From: Clostridia bacterium
Lineage (GTDB): Bacteria; Bacillota; Clostridia; TANB77; CAG-508
Assembly: GCA_017397545.1 (NCBI GenBank)
Contig: JAFQIK010000008.1
Span: 1-40,545 of the forward strand
DNA length: 40,545 nt
Direction of reading: 5' to 3'
Positions 16,177 to 25,516 of the stretch are shown here, piece after piece (position 1 is the first letter of the stretch; the number at the start of each line of letters is the position of its first letter). A program made the translations under genes and the position numbers. The notes beneath the pieces are model-generated. The model saw only the letters and a list, made by a program, of their open reading frames with translations. It did no database searches and was not told the origin of the DNA.

Positions 16177-17238
16177 TTAGCTTTCTGGATTATATTTTTT
16201 TCTGATTTCTTCTATCTTTTCATAATCATTATTTAATATATCCAAAAATGCATCTGCGCAATTTGGGTCAAATTGTGAACCTTTGCATTTTTCAATTTCT
16301 GCTTTAACAATATCTAAAGATAAGGAATCTCTGTAAGTTCTTCTAGATGTCATAGCATCAAATGCATCTGCTACTGCAGCAATTCTTGCTAGAAAAGGAA
16401 TTTCCAAACCTTTTAATTTTCCAGGATAACCGTTCCCATCAAAACGTTCATGATGATGTTTAACAACAGGAAGTACATTTTGAAAAATAGTAGCATTAGA
16501 CAATATGTGAGCACCGATTGTAGGGTGATTCTTAATTTCGGAATATTCATCATCTGTAAGTTTTGCGTTTTTTAATAAAATACTATCAGGAACACCTATT
16601 TTTCCAATGTCATGAAATAAACCACCTATTTTTAAAGTATTTATATCTTCGCTTGGAAGGTTTAGTTTTTGTCCAATTAATACAGAATATTCAGAAACTC
16701 TATCTGAATGACCTCTTGTATAGGTGTCTTTTGCTTCTACTGTAAAACGCAAAGTTTCTATACTTTCTAAATATGCTTTTTCCAATTTTTCATATGTATC
16801 TTTTAACTCATTATTTATTTTTCTAATTAAATTCATTTGAGATATTGCCTTTATTCCTGATTCTACAAGTAAAAGTAGTTGATCAAATTTATCACTTTTT
16901 TCGCAATACCCTTGAATATCTAATCTTCTAATTGTTTCTAGTGGTGGAGCTAAATCTTTATGACCAGTAAGAAGCAAAATATATAAGTCTTTATTAAATT
17001 TACGAATTTCTTCTACTACTTGGTCTCCATGAATAGGTGTCATTATAAAGTCAAGTAACATTAAATCAAAATGTTCTTGTTTTACTCTTTCTATTGCTTC
17101 CATAGGATCTGTTATTCCAACAAAATTATAACCAGCTTTATTTAAAAAAACTTTTAAAGAATCTAAAATTCCAGATTCATCATCAACAGCTATTATTTTG
17201 TATTGAGAATTTTCGTTAGAATATATGTTTTTTCTCAT
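16177..17238 (-). CDS. Response regulator with HD-GYP phosphodiesterase domain
   Basis: 353 residues from ATG 17238 (AAGGAG 8 bases upstream; the GTG at 17247 overlaps the site). The N-terminal receiver domain has acidic pair AVDDE, phospho-acceptor DLMLLDFIMTP and Thr/Lys positions LLLTGHKD and CEKSDKF. A short helical linker is followed by HD-GYP with GLFHDIGKIGVPD and HHERFDGNGYPG. Such proteins hydrolyse cyclic-di-GMP on phosphorylation. No kinase is adjacent, so it is an orphan regulator. Confidence 0.94.
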   Translation of the reverse strand: MRKNIYSNENSQYKIIAVDDESGILDSLKVFLNKAGYNFVGITDPMEAIERVKQEHFDLMLLDFIMTPIHGDQVVEEIRKFNKDLYILLLTGHKDLAPPLETIRRLDIQGYCEKSDKFDQLLLLVESGIKAISQMNLIRKINNELKDTYEKLEKAYLESIETLRFTVEAKDTYTRGHSDRVSEYSVLIGQKLNLPSEDINTLKIGGLFHDIGKIGVPDSILLKNAKLTDDEYSEIKNHPTIGAHILSNATIFQNVLPVVKHHHERFDGNGYPGKLKGLEIPFLARIAAVADAFDAMTSRRTYRDSLSLDIVKAEIEKCKGSQFDPNCADAFLDILNNDYEKIEEIRKKYNPES

Positions 17239-17269
17239 AAGCAACACTCCTTCTTGCTAATTCAACTAA

Positions 17270-17298
17270 ATTATATGCAAATTATGTAAAAATTGCAA
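17270..17298 (-). promoter_or_regulatory. Promoter of the HD-GYP gene
   Basis: On the minus strand TTGCAA (17298-17293), 17 bases, TATAAT (17275-17270). Confidence 0.6.
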
Positions 17299-17326
17299 TA
17301 AAAAAGTAAAAAAATTAAGCAATATA

Positions 17327-17355
17327 TTCACAAATAAGCATTTTTATGGTATAAT
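17327..17355 (+). promoter_or_regulatory. Promoter of the DnaJ-like gene
   Basis: TTCACA (17327-17332), 17 bases, extended -10 TGGTATAAT (hexamer 17350-17355). The leader contains a GAGTGAAAAGTGAAGAGTTAA tract (17405-17425) and a small AAATTTGC/GCAAATTT hairpin before the ribosome binding site. No CIRCE element is seen. Confidence 0.65.
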
Positions 17356-17467
17356 CATTCAAGATTAAAACTAAATATGAAAAGTTAAATTGTACAATAG
17401 ATAAGAGTGAAAAGTGAAGAGTTAATAGTACAAAATTTGCAGGCAAATTTTGTAGGAGGATGTTGAA

Positions 17468-18373
17468 ATGATTTTTAAAGATTATTATAAAATACTAGGA
17501 TTAGAAAATAATAAAGTAAATAATGAACAAATAAAAATAGCATTTCGTGAACAGGCAAAAAAATATCATCCAGATGTAAATGGGGGGAACGCTAGAACAG
17601 AAGAAAGATTTAAAGACATAAATGAAGCATATAGAGTGTTATCAAATTCATCTACAAAAAGAAAATATGATAGAATGTGGAATACACATGTAGCAAAAAA
17701 ACAGGCAAAACAAGAATATCAAGAAAGCAAAAGAGATAAAGATTCAATATTTAGTGACTTTTTTAATATGTTTTTTGGAGTACCAACAGAAACAAACCAA
17801 GAAAATAATACAAATATAAAAAAGAAAAATCCTATAAAAGGAGAAAACGTAGAAACAGAAATAAATGTTGGAATAGAAGATGCATATTATGGAACAGAGA
17901 AAAAAATTTCTTTAAGAACAGTTAATGGAAAAATGAAAACATTTTCAGTAAAAATTCCGGAAGGGATAAGAGATGGAGAAAAAATAAGACTACTAGGACA
18001 AGGTAAACAAGGTTCTAATGGCGGAAAAAATGGAGATATGTTTATAAAAATAAACATACAAAATAATAACAAATTTAAATTACAAGGATATGACGTAGTA
18101 ACGGATTTGTTTTTAACACCATGGGAAGCAGCATTAGGAAAAAGAGTAAATATAGATTCAATAGATGATACAGTTTCTTTATATGTACCACCAGGAATAC
18201 AAAGTGGAGAAAAAATAAGAATTGCACAAAAAGGATACAAAGACGGTAGAGGTAGCAGGGGAGATCTAGTAGCAGAAGTAAAAACAGTTGTACCTAAAAG
18301 GTTAACAGAAGATGAAAAAGAATTATTTGAGAAATTAAAAAATATATCAACATTTAACCCAAGAAACAAATAA
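17468..18373 (+). CDS. DnaJ-like (CbpA-type) co-chaperone without zinc finger
   Basis: 301 residues. The J domain (about 3-70) has YYKILGLENN, the HPD triad in KYHPDVNGG, and INEAYRVLSN. A spacer of about 50 residues is followed by the two substrate-binding beta domains (KTFSVKIPEGIRDGEKIRLL, VSLYVPPGIQSGEKIRIAQK). The Cys-rich zinc region of DnaJ is absent, as in CbpA/class II J proteins, which stimulate DnaK. It is monocistronic, and no dnaK or grpE is adjacent. Every CGG in it straddles codons (CCG GAA, GGC GGA, ACG GAT, GAC GGT). Confidence 0.92.
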   Translation: MIFKDYYKILGLENNKVNNEQIKIAFREQAKKYHPDVNGGNARTEERFKDINEAYRVLSNSSTKRKYDRMWNTHVAKKQAKQEYQESKRDKDSIFSDFFNMFFGVPTETNQENNTNIKKKNPIKGENVETEINVGIEDAYYGTEKKISLRTVNGKMKTFSVKIPEGIRDGEKIRLLGQGKQGSNGGKNGDMFIKINIQNNNKFKLQGYDVVTDLFLTPWEAALGKRVNIDSIDDTVSLYVPPGIQSGEKIRIAQKGYKDGRGSRGDLVAEVKTVVPKRLTEDEKELFEKLKNISTFNPRNK

Positions 18374-18375
18374 AT

Positions 18376-18447
18376 TAGTAGGGACGAGGTTCCACCCTCG
18401 CCCGAAAAGATACAACCAAATTGTAGGGGCAGGGCTTGCTCTGCCCA
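18376..18447. repeat. Two diverged GC-rich hairpins of the dispersed family
   Basis: TAGTAGGGACGAGGTTCCAC, CCTCGCCCG, then at 18421 TTGTAGGGGCAGGGCTTGCT CTGCCC. The inner hairpins GCGAGGG-like and GGGCAG/CTGCCC are intact. They follow the DnaJ-like stop codon and may terminate transcription. Confidence 0.75.
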
Positions 18448-18522
18448 AATAAAAAATATTAGAATTTGAAAGAGACCAATCTAACCCGCTACAAAAACAG
18501 TTCACATAATTTGTTGAAAATA

Positions 18523-18551
18523 TTGACATTTAAATAAAAAAAAGGTATAAT
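18523..18551 (+). promoter_or_regulatory. Consensus promoter for the 18617-21417 gene group
   Basis: TTGACA (18523-18528), 17 bases, TATAAT (18546-18551). Confidence 0.8.
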
Positions 18552-18616
18552 TATAAATATGATTATACGAACGATAAAATGCATTAGTATATGTAGAAAT
18601 GAGGTGCTAAAAAAGC

Positions 18617-19141
18617 ATGGAGGAATTTATACAAGGAAAACATTTTAGTATAACGGATCCACAAGGAGTAAATACTGTAATTTACCAAGTAAATAAAACG
18701 GAAAAGGAAATGGCTAAAAATGCGCCTAAATATACAGTAGAAAGACTTGAGTTTACCGAAGAATTAATAGGAGAGAAAAAGAAAAAAACGTTTTATGTAA
18801 ATGAACCTAAACCAGAAGGTAATGAACTAGTAATTCTTTCGTTTGCTAAAGAAAAAGTTGTTGTAAATGTAGGGTTGCTAGAAGAAGATAGTGTGACTAT
18901 ATCTAAAAAGCCAATACCTATGAAATTTGATAATATATATAGCGAAGAAGAAATTGAATATAAAGATGTGGAGTATACGCCAAATTTGAAAAGACCTATA
19001 TCAATTATAGATCCTGAAACAACTGAAGAAGTAAAACCAATATTATATTTTGATGAAAAAACTAATGAAGTAAGAGGAAAATGCAAATTAAAACCATATA
19101 AAACGTATTTTGCATTTGAAATAAGAGAAAGTAATAATTAA
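18617..19141 (+). CDS. Unknown 174-residue soluble protein
   Basis: I do not recognise the family. GAGGTG lies upstream of ATG. The sequence is strand-rich and charged (HFSITDPQGVNTVIYQVNKT, YTVERLEFTEELIGEKKKKT, ILYFDEKTNEVRGKCKLKPY), with no signal peptide or membrane helix. The YTVERLEF and DPETTEEVKP segments suggest beta domains. It is the first gene after a consensus promoter, followed by a small repeat protein and a VirD4-like ATPase, so it may be an accessory of that module. That role is inferred from position only. Confidence 0.65.
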   Translation: MEEFIQGKHFSITDPQGVNTVIYQVNKTEKEMAKNAPKYTVERLEFTEELIGEKKKKTFYVNEPKPEGNELVILSFAKEKVVVNVGLLEEDSVTISKKPIPMKFDNIYSEEEIEYKDVEYTPNLKRPISIIDPETTEEVKPILYFDEKTNEVRGKCKLKPYKTYFAFEIRESNN

Positions 19142-19159
19142 TAGGGAGGATAAGTGATT

Positions 19160-19429
19160 ATGAATAGTGAAACTACAAATGTAGATCCTAAAATTAAAGC
19201 ATGTATAGCTACAATGGAAGCTCAAAACAAGGAGTTTAACCCCAAAAGAAGTACGGAGTTAGCAATTAGAGAATACTTAGCAAAAAATCCAACTACAAAA
19301 ATTCCATTAGAGAACAACAGAATTAGAGAAGGAGCGAAAGAAGCTATTAGAGAACACTTAGCAAAAAATCCAACTACAAAAAGTTTATTAGAGAACAACA
19401 AAACTAAAGATGTAGAGGATGGCAGATAA
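19160..19429 (+). CDS. Unknown small protein with tandem helical repeat
   Basis: About 89 residues. ATG 19160 is 10 bases after AGGGAGG; the in-frame GTG at 19154 is 4 bases after it, so the start is ambiguous. Two units, AIREYLAKNPTTKIPLENN and AIREHLAKNPTTKSLLENN, are separated by a short linker. It is polar and probably helical, with no membrane segment. It lies between the unknown 18617 gene and the VirD4-like gene, 29 bases from the latter, and likely shares their transcript. No function can be assigned. Confidence 0.6.
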   Translation: MNSETTNVDPKIKACIATMEAQNKEFNPKRSTELAIREYLAKNPTTKIPLENNRIREGAKEAIREHLAKNPTTKSLLENNKTKDVEDGR

Positions 19430-19458
19430 AAATAACACTAATGAAAAGGTGATTAATT

Positions 19459-21417
19459 ATGGGTTATAAAATAAAAAACACGTTAAAAAAAAGTAAAATG
19501 TTGTTTATAATAATTTCTATACTATGGATTTCATTATCCATAGTTTTAGCTTCGTCTATTACAGTAAGTAAAGTTGAGTCTACTGTTGGTCGGAGCATTT
19601 AATTTGGGAACATTTATAGAAAAGATATTTCTAAATATAGGAGATATAGGAATAAATTTAGATAAAATATTTAAGGCTGAGTATATTTCTACTTTTTGGA
19701 AAGTAGAAGGCTATTTAACAGTATTTTTAATAATTTGTGCAATGATTGGATTTATAAAATCTATGCCTAAAAATGAATATACAGACATAGAACATGGTTC
19801 AAGTGATTGGGCATCAGGAGAGCAATATAGTGTATTAAGTAAAAATAAAGGAATACTTCTTGCAGAAAAACATTATTTACCAGTAGATAAAAGAGGAAAC
19901 GTAAATGTTTTAGTTGTTGGACGGATCAGGATCTCGGAAAATCTGCATCATACGTTATTCCAAATGCTTATCAGCTTTTAGGGTCTTATGTTTTTACAGA
20001 TCCAAAAGGAGAATTGTATGATAAAACAGCCGGATATTTAAAAAGCAAAGGTTATGATATAAAAATATTTAACTTAGTTAACCCTAAAAACAGCGATGGA
20101 TATAATCCATTAATGCACATACAAAGTGAAATAGATGTTGACGTTATAGCAAATACAATAGTTAAAGGGCAGACTGAAGTACAAAATCAAGCAGATCCAT
20201 ATTGGGATGATATGGCAGAAATGCTATTAAAAGCATTGATATATTATTTACTAGCAACGAGGCCAGAGGAGGAACAAAATTTAGCAAGCTGTGCGGAGCT
20301 TGTTAGAGCTGCAAATAACAATGGAGCAGGAAATTTATTAACAGAACTGATGAATCAATTACCTTATGATCACCCTGCAAGAATGAACTATAAATCTATT
20401 GAAATTGCACCAGAAAAAACATATAGTTCTATACTTTCATCACTACAATCAAAACTTGGTAAGTTTGATTCAAAAGATATTGCAGAACTTACATCAACAA
20501 ACACTATAGATTTTGAAGAAATAGGAAGTAAAAAAACAGCAGTATTTGTAATTTCATCAGATACACATGCTGCATATGATTTTTTATTAACAATATTCTT
20601 TTCTCAAATGATACAAAGATTATATGACTTTGCAGATATAAAAGGTGGAGCACTTCCACAGCCTACATATTTTATATTGGACGAGTTTGCAAACATTGGT
20701 AAAATACCTGATTTTGATAAAAAAATATCAACATCAAGAAGTAGAAAAATTTCCTTTAGTGTCATCTTACAAAACTTAGACCAATTAGAAGCGGTTTATG
20801 AAAAATCTCATGAAACAATAATTGGTAACTGTGATACAACATTATTTTTAGGAAGTAACTCACAAAAAACAGTTGAATATTTCTCGAAAGAATTAGGAGA
20901 AAAAACAATAAACAGAGATAGCTGGTCTGTAAGTAAAGATAAACATATGTGGAGGCAAGGATACAATAAACAAGACCAAGTTATGGCAAGGGCACTAATG
21001 ACACCAGATGAATTAAGAAGATTAGACAATGATTTGTGTATTATATTTGAAAAAGGTATAAAACCGATAAAAGCACCAAAATATTATTACTTTAAATATG
21101 ATACAATAAAATTAGTAAATAGATTTGCGTGTAGCCACAATGATATAGACCCAATAGATAGAGGAAAATGGAGAAAATATAATCCATATAACCCTTATGT
21201 AGAAGAATCAGAAGAGAAAAAACAAGATACAAAAATTGAAAGTTTAGATGATTTATTTGATGATGACATATCAGATAATAAAATAGATGAGAGTGCTCCA
21301 GAATTACCACAAGACGATATAACTAATAATGAAAATGATGTATTATCATATGATGTACAAAAAGAATTAGAAGCAAAATTTGACGAATTATTTGGAGCAT
21401 TAGAAGATGATAATTAA
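19459..21417 (+). CDS. VirD4/TraG-family coupling ATPase, read through three CGG +1 frameshifts
   Basis: ATG 19459 follows AAGGTG. The N-terminus has two transmembrane helices (MLFIIISILWISLSIVLASS and YLTVFLIICAMIGFI). Frame 0 meets CGG at 19591 (VESTV-G-G-AFNLG), then 19922 and 19935 in Walker A (VLVVGGSGSGKSASYVIPNA). Three skipped bases return to frame 0, giving one 651-residue product; 1959 - 3 is divisible by 3. The rest is intact: FTDPKGELYDKT, NPLMHIQS, DPYWDDMAE, Walker B PTYFILDEFANIGKIPDFDK, ILQNLDQLE, and an acidic C-terminal tail. The family pumps DNA or protein substrates into type IV secretion channels. No relaxase is next to it. Confidence 0.9.
19591..19593 (+). other. CGG +1 recoding site, first of three in the VirD4-like gene
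   Basis: ACT GTT GGT CGG AGC ATT TAA stops three codons later. Skipping C gives GGT GGA GCA TTT AAT (GGAFN) and a long open frame. Confidence 0.87.
19922..19924 (+). other. CGG +1 recoding site, second of three (Walker A)
   Basis: GTT GTT GGA CGG ATC. Skipping C gives GGA GGA TCA GGA (GGSG), the start of the P-loop. Confidence 0.9.
19935..19937 (+). other. CGG +1 recoding site, third of three (Walker A)
   Basis: In the shifted frame TCA GGA TCT CGG AAA. Skipping C gives TCT GGA AAA TCT (SGKS). Only four codons separate it from the preceding site. Confidence 0.9.
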
Positions 21418-21420
21418 AAT

Positions 21421-21462
21421 AAAAAAACAACTTCTTATGAAAGAGGTTGTTTTTGTTTTTTT
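21421..21462 (+). terminator. Terminator after the VirD4-like gene
   Basis: ACAACTTCTT/AAGAGGTTGT stem, ATGA loop, then a long T-rich tract. Confidence 0.88.
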
Positions 21463-21572
21463 GTTCTTATTAAAATGAACTAACATTGGAGAAATAATAC
21501 TTTATACGTTAAAGCAAAAAACAAAAGTTGAATTTTCAGAAAAATGTTTATGCGTAACTAGAAAATTTAACG

Positions 21573-21923
21573 GTGGATATGCAAGGAAGGATAGGTATCA
21601 AATCTGTTGGAATAGAACAAATAGAAGCAGGTATTTCAATGGGATTCACAAAAATTCAAATATTATTATATATTGTTTTACCTCAAGCAATTAAAGTAGT
21701 TTTCCCGGTATACAAAGGGGAAGTTATAACTATTATAAAATTAACATCTATTGTAGGATATATAGGAGTTCAAGATTTAACTAGAGCAACAGATATAATT
21801 CGTAGTCAAACTTTTGATGCCTTTTTTCCATTAATATTAACTACTATATTATATTTTATGGTGATTGGAATGTTGATATTAATTCTCAATTATATAGAGA
21901 AAAGAATAAATAGAGAGAAATAA
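21573..21923 (+). pseudogene. Amino-acid ABC transporter permease, 5'-truncated remnant
   Basis: 116 residues matching only the C-terminal half of HisM/GlnP-type permeases: the EAA-like loop IEAGISMGFTKIQILLYIVL PQA (canonical EAA...G....F..I.LPQA), then transmembrane helices around VITIIKLTSIVGYIGV and LILTTILYFMVIGMLILILN. The first two or three helices are missing. Upstream DNA (21463-21572) carries no matching frame and no convincing ribosome binding site. It overlaps no promoter I can see. Loss by recombination is likely. The ATPase gene follows 12 bases later, so this was a permease-ATPase pair. Confidence 0.7.
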
Positions 21924-21935
21924 GTGGGGATGGGT

Positions 21936-23000
21936 ATGATTAAAATAGATAATTTATGCAAGACTTATAATGGTATTACTGTTTTAGAAAATATAAATTT
22001 ACATGTTGCAAAAGGAGAAATTATATCTATTATTGGCGCATCTGGTGCAGGTAAGAGCACATTAATACGCTGTATTAATTTATTAGAGAAGCCAGAACAG
22101 GGGGAAATATATATAAATAATACTGCTATTTTAGATAGCAAAGTAAGTGTGTCGGATATTAGAAAAAAGATAGGAATGGTCTTTCAAAAATTTAATCTTT
22201 TTGAACATTTGTGTGTAATTGATAATTTAACCATTGCACCTATAAAATTATTAAAACAAAATAAGAAAGAAGCTGAAGAAAAAGCAAGGCATTTATTAAA
22301 ACAAGTAGGATTATTAAATAAAGAAAATTGTTTCCCAAGACAACTGTCAGGGGGGCAAAAGCAGAGAGTGGCAATTGCAAGATGTCTTGCAATGAATCCT
22401 GAAATAATATTATTTGATGAACCTACTTCAGCTCTCGATCCAATAAAAGCTTATGAAGTGCTTGCAGTTATTCGTAAGTTAGCAAAATCAGGAATAACTA
22501 TGGTGGTTGTAACACATGAAATGAATTTTGCTAAAGAAATTTCAGATAGAATAGTATATATGCATAATGGGAGAATATGTGAAATAGGGAGCCCAGAACA
22601 AATTTTTAATAATCCTATAAAAAGGGAAACAAGAGAGTTTATTTATAAAGAATGCAATTTTAATTATCAAATTAATGGTAGTGATTTTGATGTATATTCT
22701 CTAAACTCTGAAATATTAGACTTTTTAGAAAGGTATTCCCTTCCTAATGATTTAATGGATATGATTTCAGGTAGAATACAATATGTTTTAAATTTATTAA
22801 ATAAATTGAGTTATACTATGGAGATAACTTTGTCTTATTTTAAAGATAAGAGGTTAGTAAAATTAGAAATGACATCTAAAGGAGAAAAGTTTTTGTTTCA
22901 AATGCCTGAAGATTATGAATATAAAAGAAAAGATAATAAAAATATTTTAGAAACTTATTTTGAAATTAGAGATAGGAGGAAGAAGAGTGAAGAATTATAA
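21936..23000 (+). CDS. GlnQ-type amino-acid ABC transporter ATPase with C-terminal extension
   Basis: 354 residues from ATG 21936 (GGGGA 5 bases upstream). Walker A GASGAGKST, Q-loop VFQKFNLFEHL, signature LSGGQKQRVAIAR, Walker B ILFDEPTSALDP and switch His VVTHEMNFAKE are all intact, as in polar amino-acid importers. The family is normally about 245 residues; here an extra 100 follow RETREFIYKE, without similarity I recognise and not resembling the MetN NIL domain. The partner permease is truncated and no binding protein is nearby, so transport function is doubtful. Its end overlaps the HAD gene by 14 bases. Confidence 0.9.
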   Translation: MIKIDNLCKTYNGITVLENINLHVAKGEIISIIGASGAGKSTLIRCINLLEKPEQGEIYINNTAILDSKVSVSDIRKKIGMVFQKFNLFEHLCVIDNLTIAPIKLLKQNKKEAEEKARHLLKQVGLLNKENCFPRQLSGGQKQRVAIARCLAMNPEIILFDEPTSALDPIKAYEVLAVIRKLAKSGITMVVVTHEMNFAKEISDRIVYMHNGRICEIGSPEQIFNNPIKRETREFIYKECNFNYQINGSDFDVYSLNSEILDFLERYSLPNDLMDMISGRIQYVLNLLNKLSYTMEITLSYFKDKRLVKLEMTSKGEKFLFQMPEDYEYKRKDNKNILETYFEIRDRRKKSEEL

Positions 23001-23640
23001 AAATATCTTATTTGATTTAGATGGCACGTTAATAAATCCAAAAGAAGGAATAACTAACTCAGTAAAATATGCATTAGAATATTTTGGAATTAAAGTAAAA
23101 ACAACAGAAGAGCTATATAAATTTATTGGCCCTCCGCTTAGAGAATCTTTTTCACAATATTATAGGTTTAATGAAAAGGATACAGAAATGGCTATAACAA
23201 AATATAGAGAATATTTCAAAGAGAAAGGTGTGTTCCAAAACGTCTTATATAAAGGCGTTCCGGAGCTATTAAATAAATTGGTAAGCGAAAATAAAAATCT
23301 TATAATTGCGACGTCAAAGGCAGAAGTATTTGCTAAACAAATACTTGATAATCTCGATATAAGCAAATATTTTTCTTTCATATGTGGAAGTACTCTTGAT
23401 GGTACAAGATCAAAAAAAGGAGAAGTAATACAGTATATATTATCTTCAACTAATTTAAATCCTGAAGATAGTGTTATGATAGGTGATAAGTCACATGATA
23501 TAATAGGGGCCAAACAAACTAAACTTGATTCGATAGGGGTTTTATATGGATATGGAAATTATACTGAACTACAAAATGCAGGAGCAACATATATAGTAAA
23601 AAATATTACAGAATTACAAGCTCAATTATTAGCTAATTAA
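22987..23640 (+). CDS. HAD-family phosphatase, phosphoglycolate phosphatase-like
   Basis: 217 residues with a GTG start at 22987 following AGGAGGA; it overlaps the preceding ATPase by 14 bases. HAD motifs: FDLDGTLIN (nucleophile and acid Asp), IIATSK (motif II), KKGEV Lys (motif III) and VMIGDKSHDIIGAK (motif IV). A helical cap lies at about 18-80 (IGPPLRESFSQYYRF). This is the Gph/PpaX subfamily, acting on small phosphate esters; the substrate is unknown. Translational coupling with the transporter ATPase is likely. Confidence 0.92.
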   Translation: MKNYKNILFDLDGTLINPKEGITNSVKYALEYFGIKVKTTEELYKFIGPPLRESFSQYYRFNEKDTEMAITKYREYFKEKGVFQNVLYKGVPELLNKLVSENKNLIIATSKAEVFAKQILDNLDISKYFSFICGSTLDGTRSKKGEVIQYILSSTNLNPEDSVMIGDKSHDIIGAKQTKLDSIGVLYGYGNYTELQNAGATYIVKNITELQAQLLAN

Positions 23641-23650
23641 TTTTAATGTC

Positions 23651-23692
23651 AAAAAATATCCTTCAATGCAACAACAGAAGGATATTTTTTTT
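23651..23692. terminator. Bidirectional terminator between HAD and sensor kinase genes
   Basis: AAAATATCCTTC and GAAGGATATTTT with flanking A and T runs serve both convergent genes. Confidence 0.9.
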
Positions 23693-23697
23693 ATAAT

Positions 23698-25515
23698 TTA
23701 CTCCAAAGGAATTTCAACAAAGAATGAAGTTCCTTTTCCTTTTTGAGTTTCATATTTTATATTTCCACTAAAGTGAGCTTTAATATTTGAATAAGACATA
23801 AATAACCCAAGACCAGTTCCGTTTTTACCTTTTGTTGTTACCATTTCTTTAAATAATTTATCTTGTACTTTAGCAGGTAACCCACCAGCAAAATCTTCTA
23901 TTTTAAAAATTATATTTTTACCTTCTTTATATATTGTAAAGTTTATATCCTCGTTTGTTTTTCCTTTAGCTTGGTAAGCTTGAATACTATTAGATATTAT
24001 ATTATTAATTACTTGAACCAAGCTATTAATATTTCCATTAACAACTGTAGAAGTATCGATATTTGCTTGAGTTTTTAAATTTATTAATGCATTTTTTAAT
24101 TCGTGTTTCATTAAAATATCTACATAATTTATAAGCTCTCTAACTGTAAAACCACTTGCAGTTTGCTCTGAAAATGCAACAGCTTGTCCTTTTATTGCTG
24201 TAATTACATCAGACATATATGATAAATGAGTTTTTGTTTTTTCTATCCATTCTTGCATTTCTTTTGCAATCTCATGATGATCTTCAGCAGTTACATCAGA
24301 GTCTTCTACACTTGAGTCATATTCTTTAATTAAATCAGATAAACCTTCTGCAGCACCGGCAATTGACATTATAGGAGTTTTTAAGTTATGTGCTATACCA
24401 CCAATCATTTGTCCAAGAGAAGCTAAACGTTCTTTTTCAACAAGCATATCCTGGTTATCCTTAATAGTTTGCATGTCTACAGTGTGCTGAGTAATATCTT
24501 TCAAAAGAATAAGTGTACCTAAAAAATTCCCCTTTGATTCTATGCGATTTATTTCAATATGGAAATATTTATTTATTTTATCAAAGTGCTTTTCTAGTAT
24601 TACTGTTTTGTTAGAATTTTCAACTTCTTTTAAAGATTTACTAAAAATATTGATATTAATGTTTAATTCTTTATAAGATGATAGTAAATCAAACAAATTC
24701 TTATTTCTTATATCAGTAGAAGTAGCTTCAAACATATTTAAAAAAGTTTGATTAAAATCTGTAATTGTATTATTTTCATTTATAACTATATATGCATCAG
24801 ATATTCTATCAACTACTTTTTGAAGAGCAATTGGTGCTACAGTTAGAAAATTGAATTTAAACATTGCCAAAGATATTAAGAATATTTCTAATGTAAATGA
24901 TATAGGCGTTATATATATAGATAAATCTAATATTCCAAAAGTTGATACAATGCTAGTTAATAATGAAATTAGGGCTCCAATACATATTAGCAAAGATTGT
25001 CTAGAAAAGAAACCAGAATTTCTTATTGTATAATAAAGAAGATATATTATACCAATTGCTATACAAGAGTATGAATATATTGAATGTATCAAAAAATATG
25101 GACCAAATATTGTTTCTCTAAAATTTGTAGAATATTGTTCATAGAATAGATGATGAAAATCATTTGTCCATAATATAAATAATGAGGTTAAAGGTATAAC
25201 AAATAAAAACAAATATTTAGTAGTAAATTTAATTTTTGTATTTACAAATATTAAAGACATTATTAATACGAATACCGGTAAAAAACAAGCAGATATATAT
25301 ATTAAATATTCAAAATATATAGGAGATATTTTCAAAGGAGTAGATAAATATATCTGTAAGAGTAGTCCTATAAACCATACGAATAGTAAACTAAAAAGTA
25401 TAATAAAAACTTTATGCAACTGGTTCTTTTTTTTGGCTTTTAGTAGGAAAATAAGCATTCCTATTACTATTATTAGTGCTATAAACAATAATATTGCATC
25501 TAAAGAGAAAAACAT
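23698..25515 (-). CDS. Sensor histidine kinase with 7-TM N-terminal domain and PAS
   Basis: 605 residues. Seven hydrophobic helices fill residues 1 to about 220 (LFIALIIVIGMLIFLLKAKK first), as in the histidine-kinase 7TM input domain. A PAS domain follows (VVDRISDAYIVINENNTITD). The phospho-acceptor is in MIGGIAHNLKTPIMSIAGAA near residue 374. The ATPase has N-box NIISNSIQAYQ, DFAGGLP and GTGLGLFMSYSN. The NRPS stop codon is 1 base upstream of its start, so it is translated from the NRPS message and may sense its product or the conditions for making it. No response regulator is adjacent. Confidence 0.93.
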   Translation of the reverse strand: MFFSLDAILLFIALIIVIGMLIFLLKAKKKNQLHKVFIILFSLLFVWFIGLLLQIYLSTPLKISPIYFEYLIYISACFLPVFVLIMSLIFVNTKIKFTTKYLFLFVIPLTSLFILWTNDFHHLFYEQYSTNFRETIFGPYFLIHSIYSYSCIAIGIIYLLYYTIRNSGFFSRQSLLICIGALISLLTSIVSTFGILDLSIYITPISFTLEIFLISLAMFKFNFLTVAPIALQKVVDRISDAYIVINENNTITDFNQTFLNMFEATSTDIRNKNLFDLLSSYKELNININIFSKSLKEVENSNKTVILEKHFDKINKYFHIEINRIESKGNFLGTLILLKDITQHTVDMQTIKDNQDMLVEKERLASLGQMIGGIAHNLKTPIMSIAGAAEGLSDLIKEYDSSVEDSDVTAEDHHEIAKEMQEWIEKTKTHLSYMSDVITAIKGQAVAFSEQTASGFTVRELINYVDILMKHELKNALINLKTQANIDTSTVVNGNINSLVQVINNIISNSIQAYQAKGKTNEDINFTIYKEGKNIIFKIEDFAGGLPAKVQDKLFKEMVTTKGKNGTGLGLFMSYSNIKAHFSGNIKYETQKGKGTSFFVEIPLE

Positions 25516-25516
25516 T

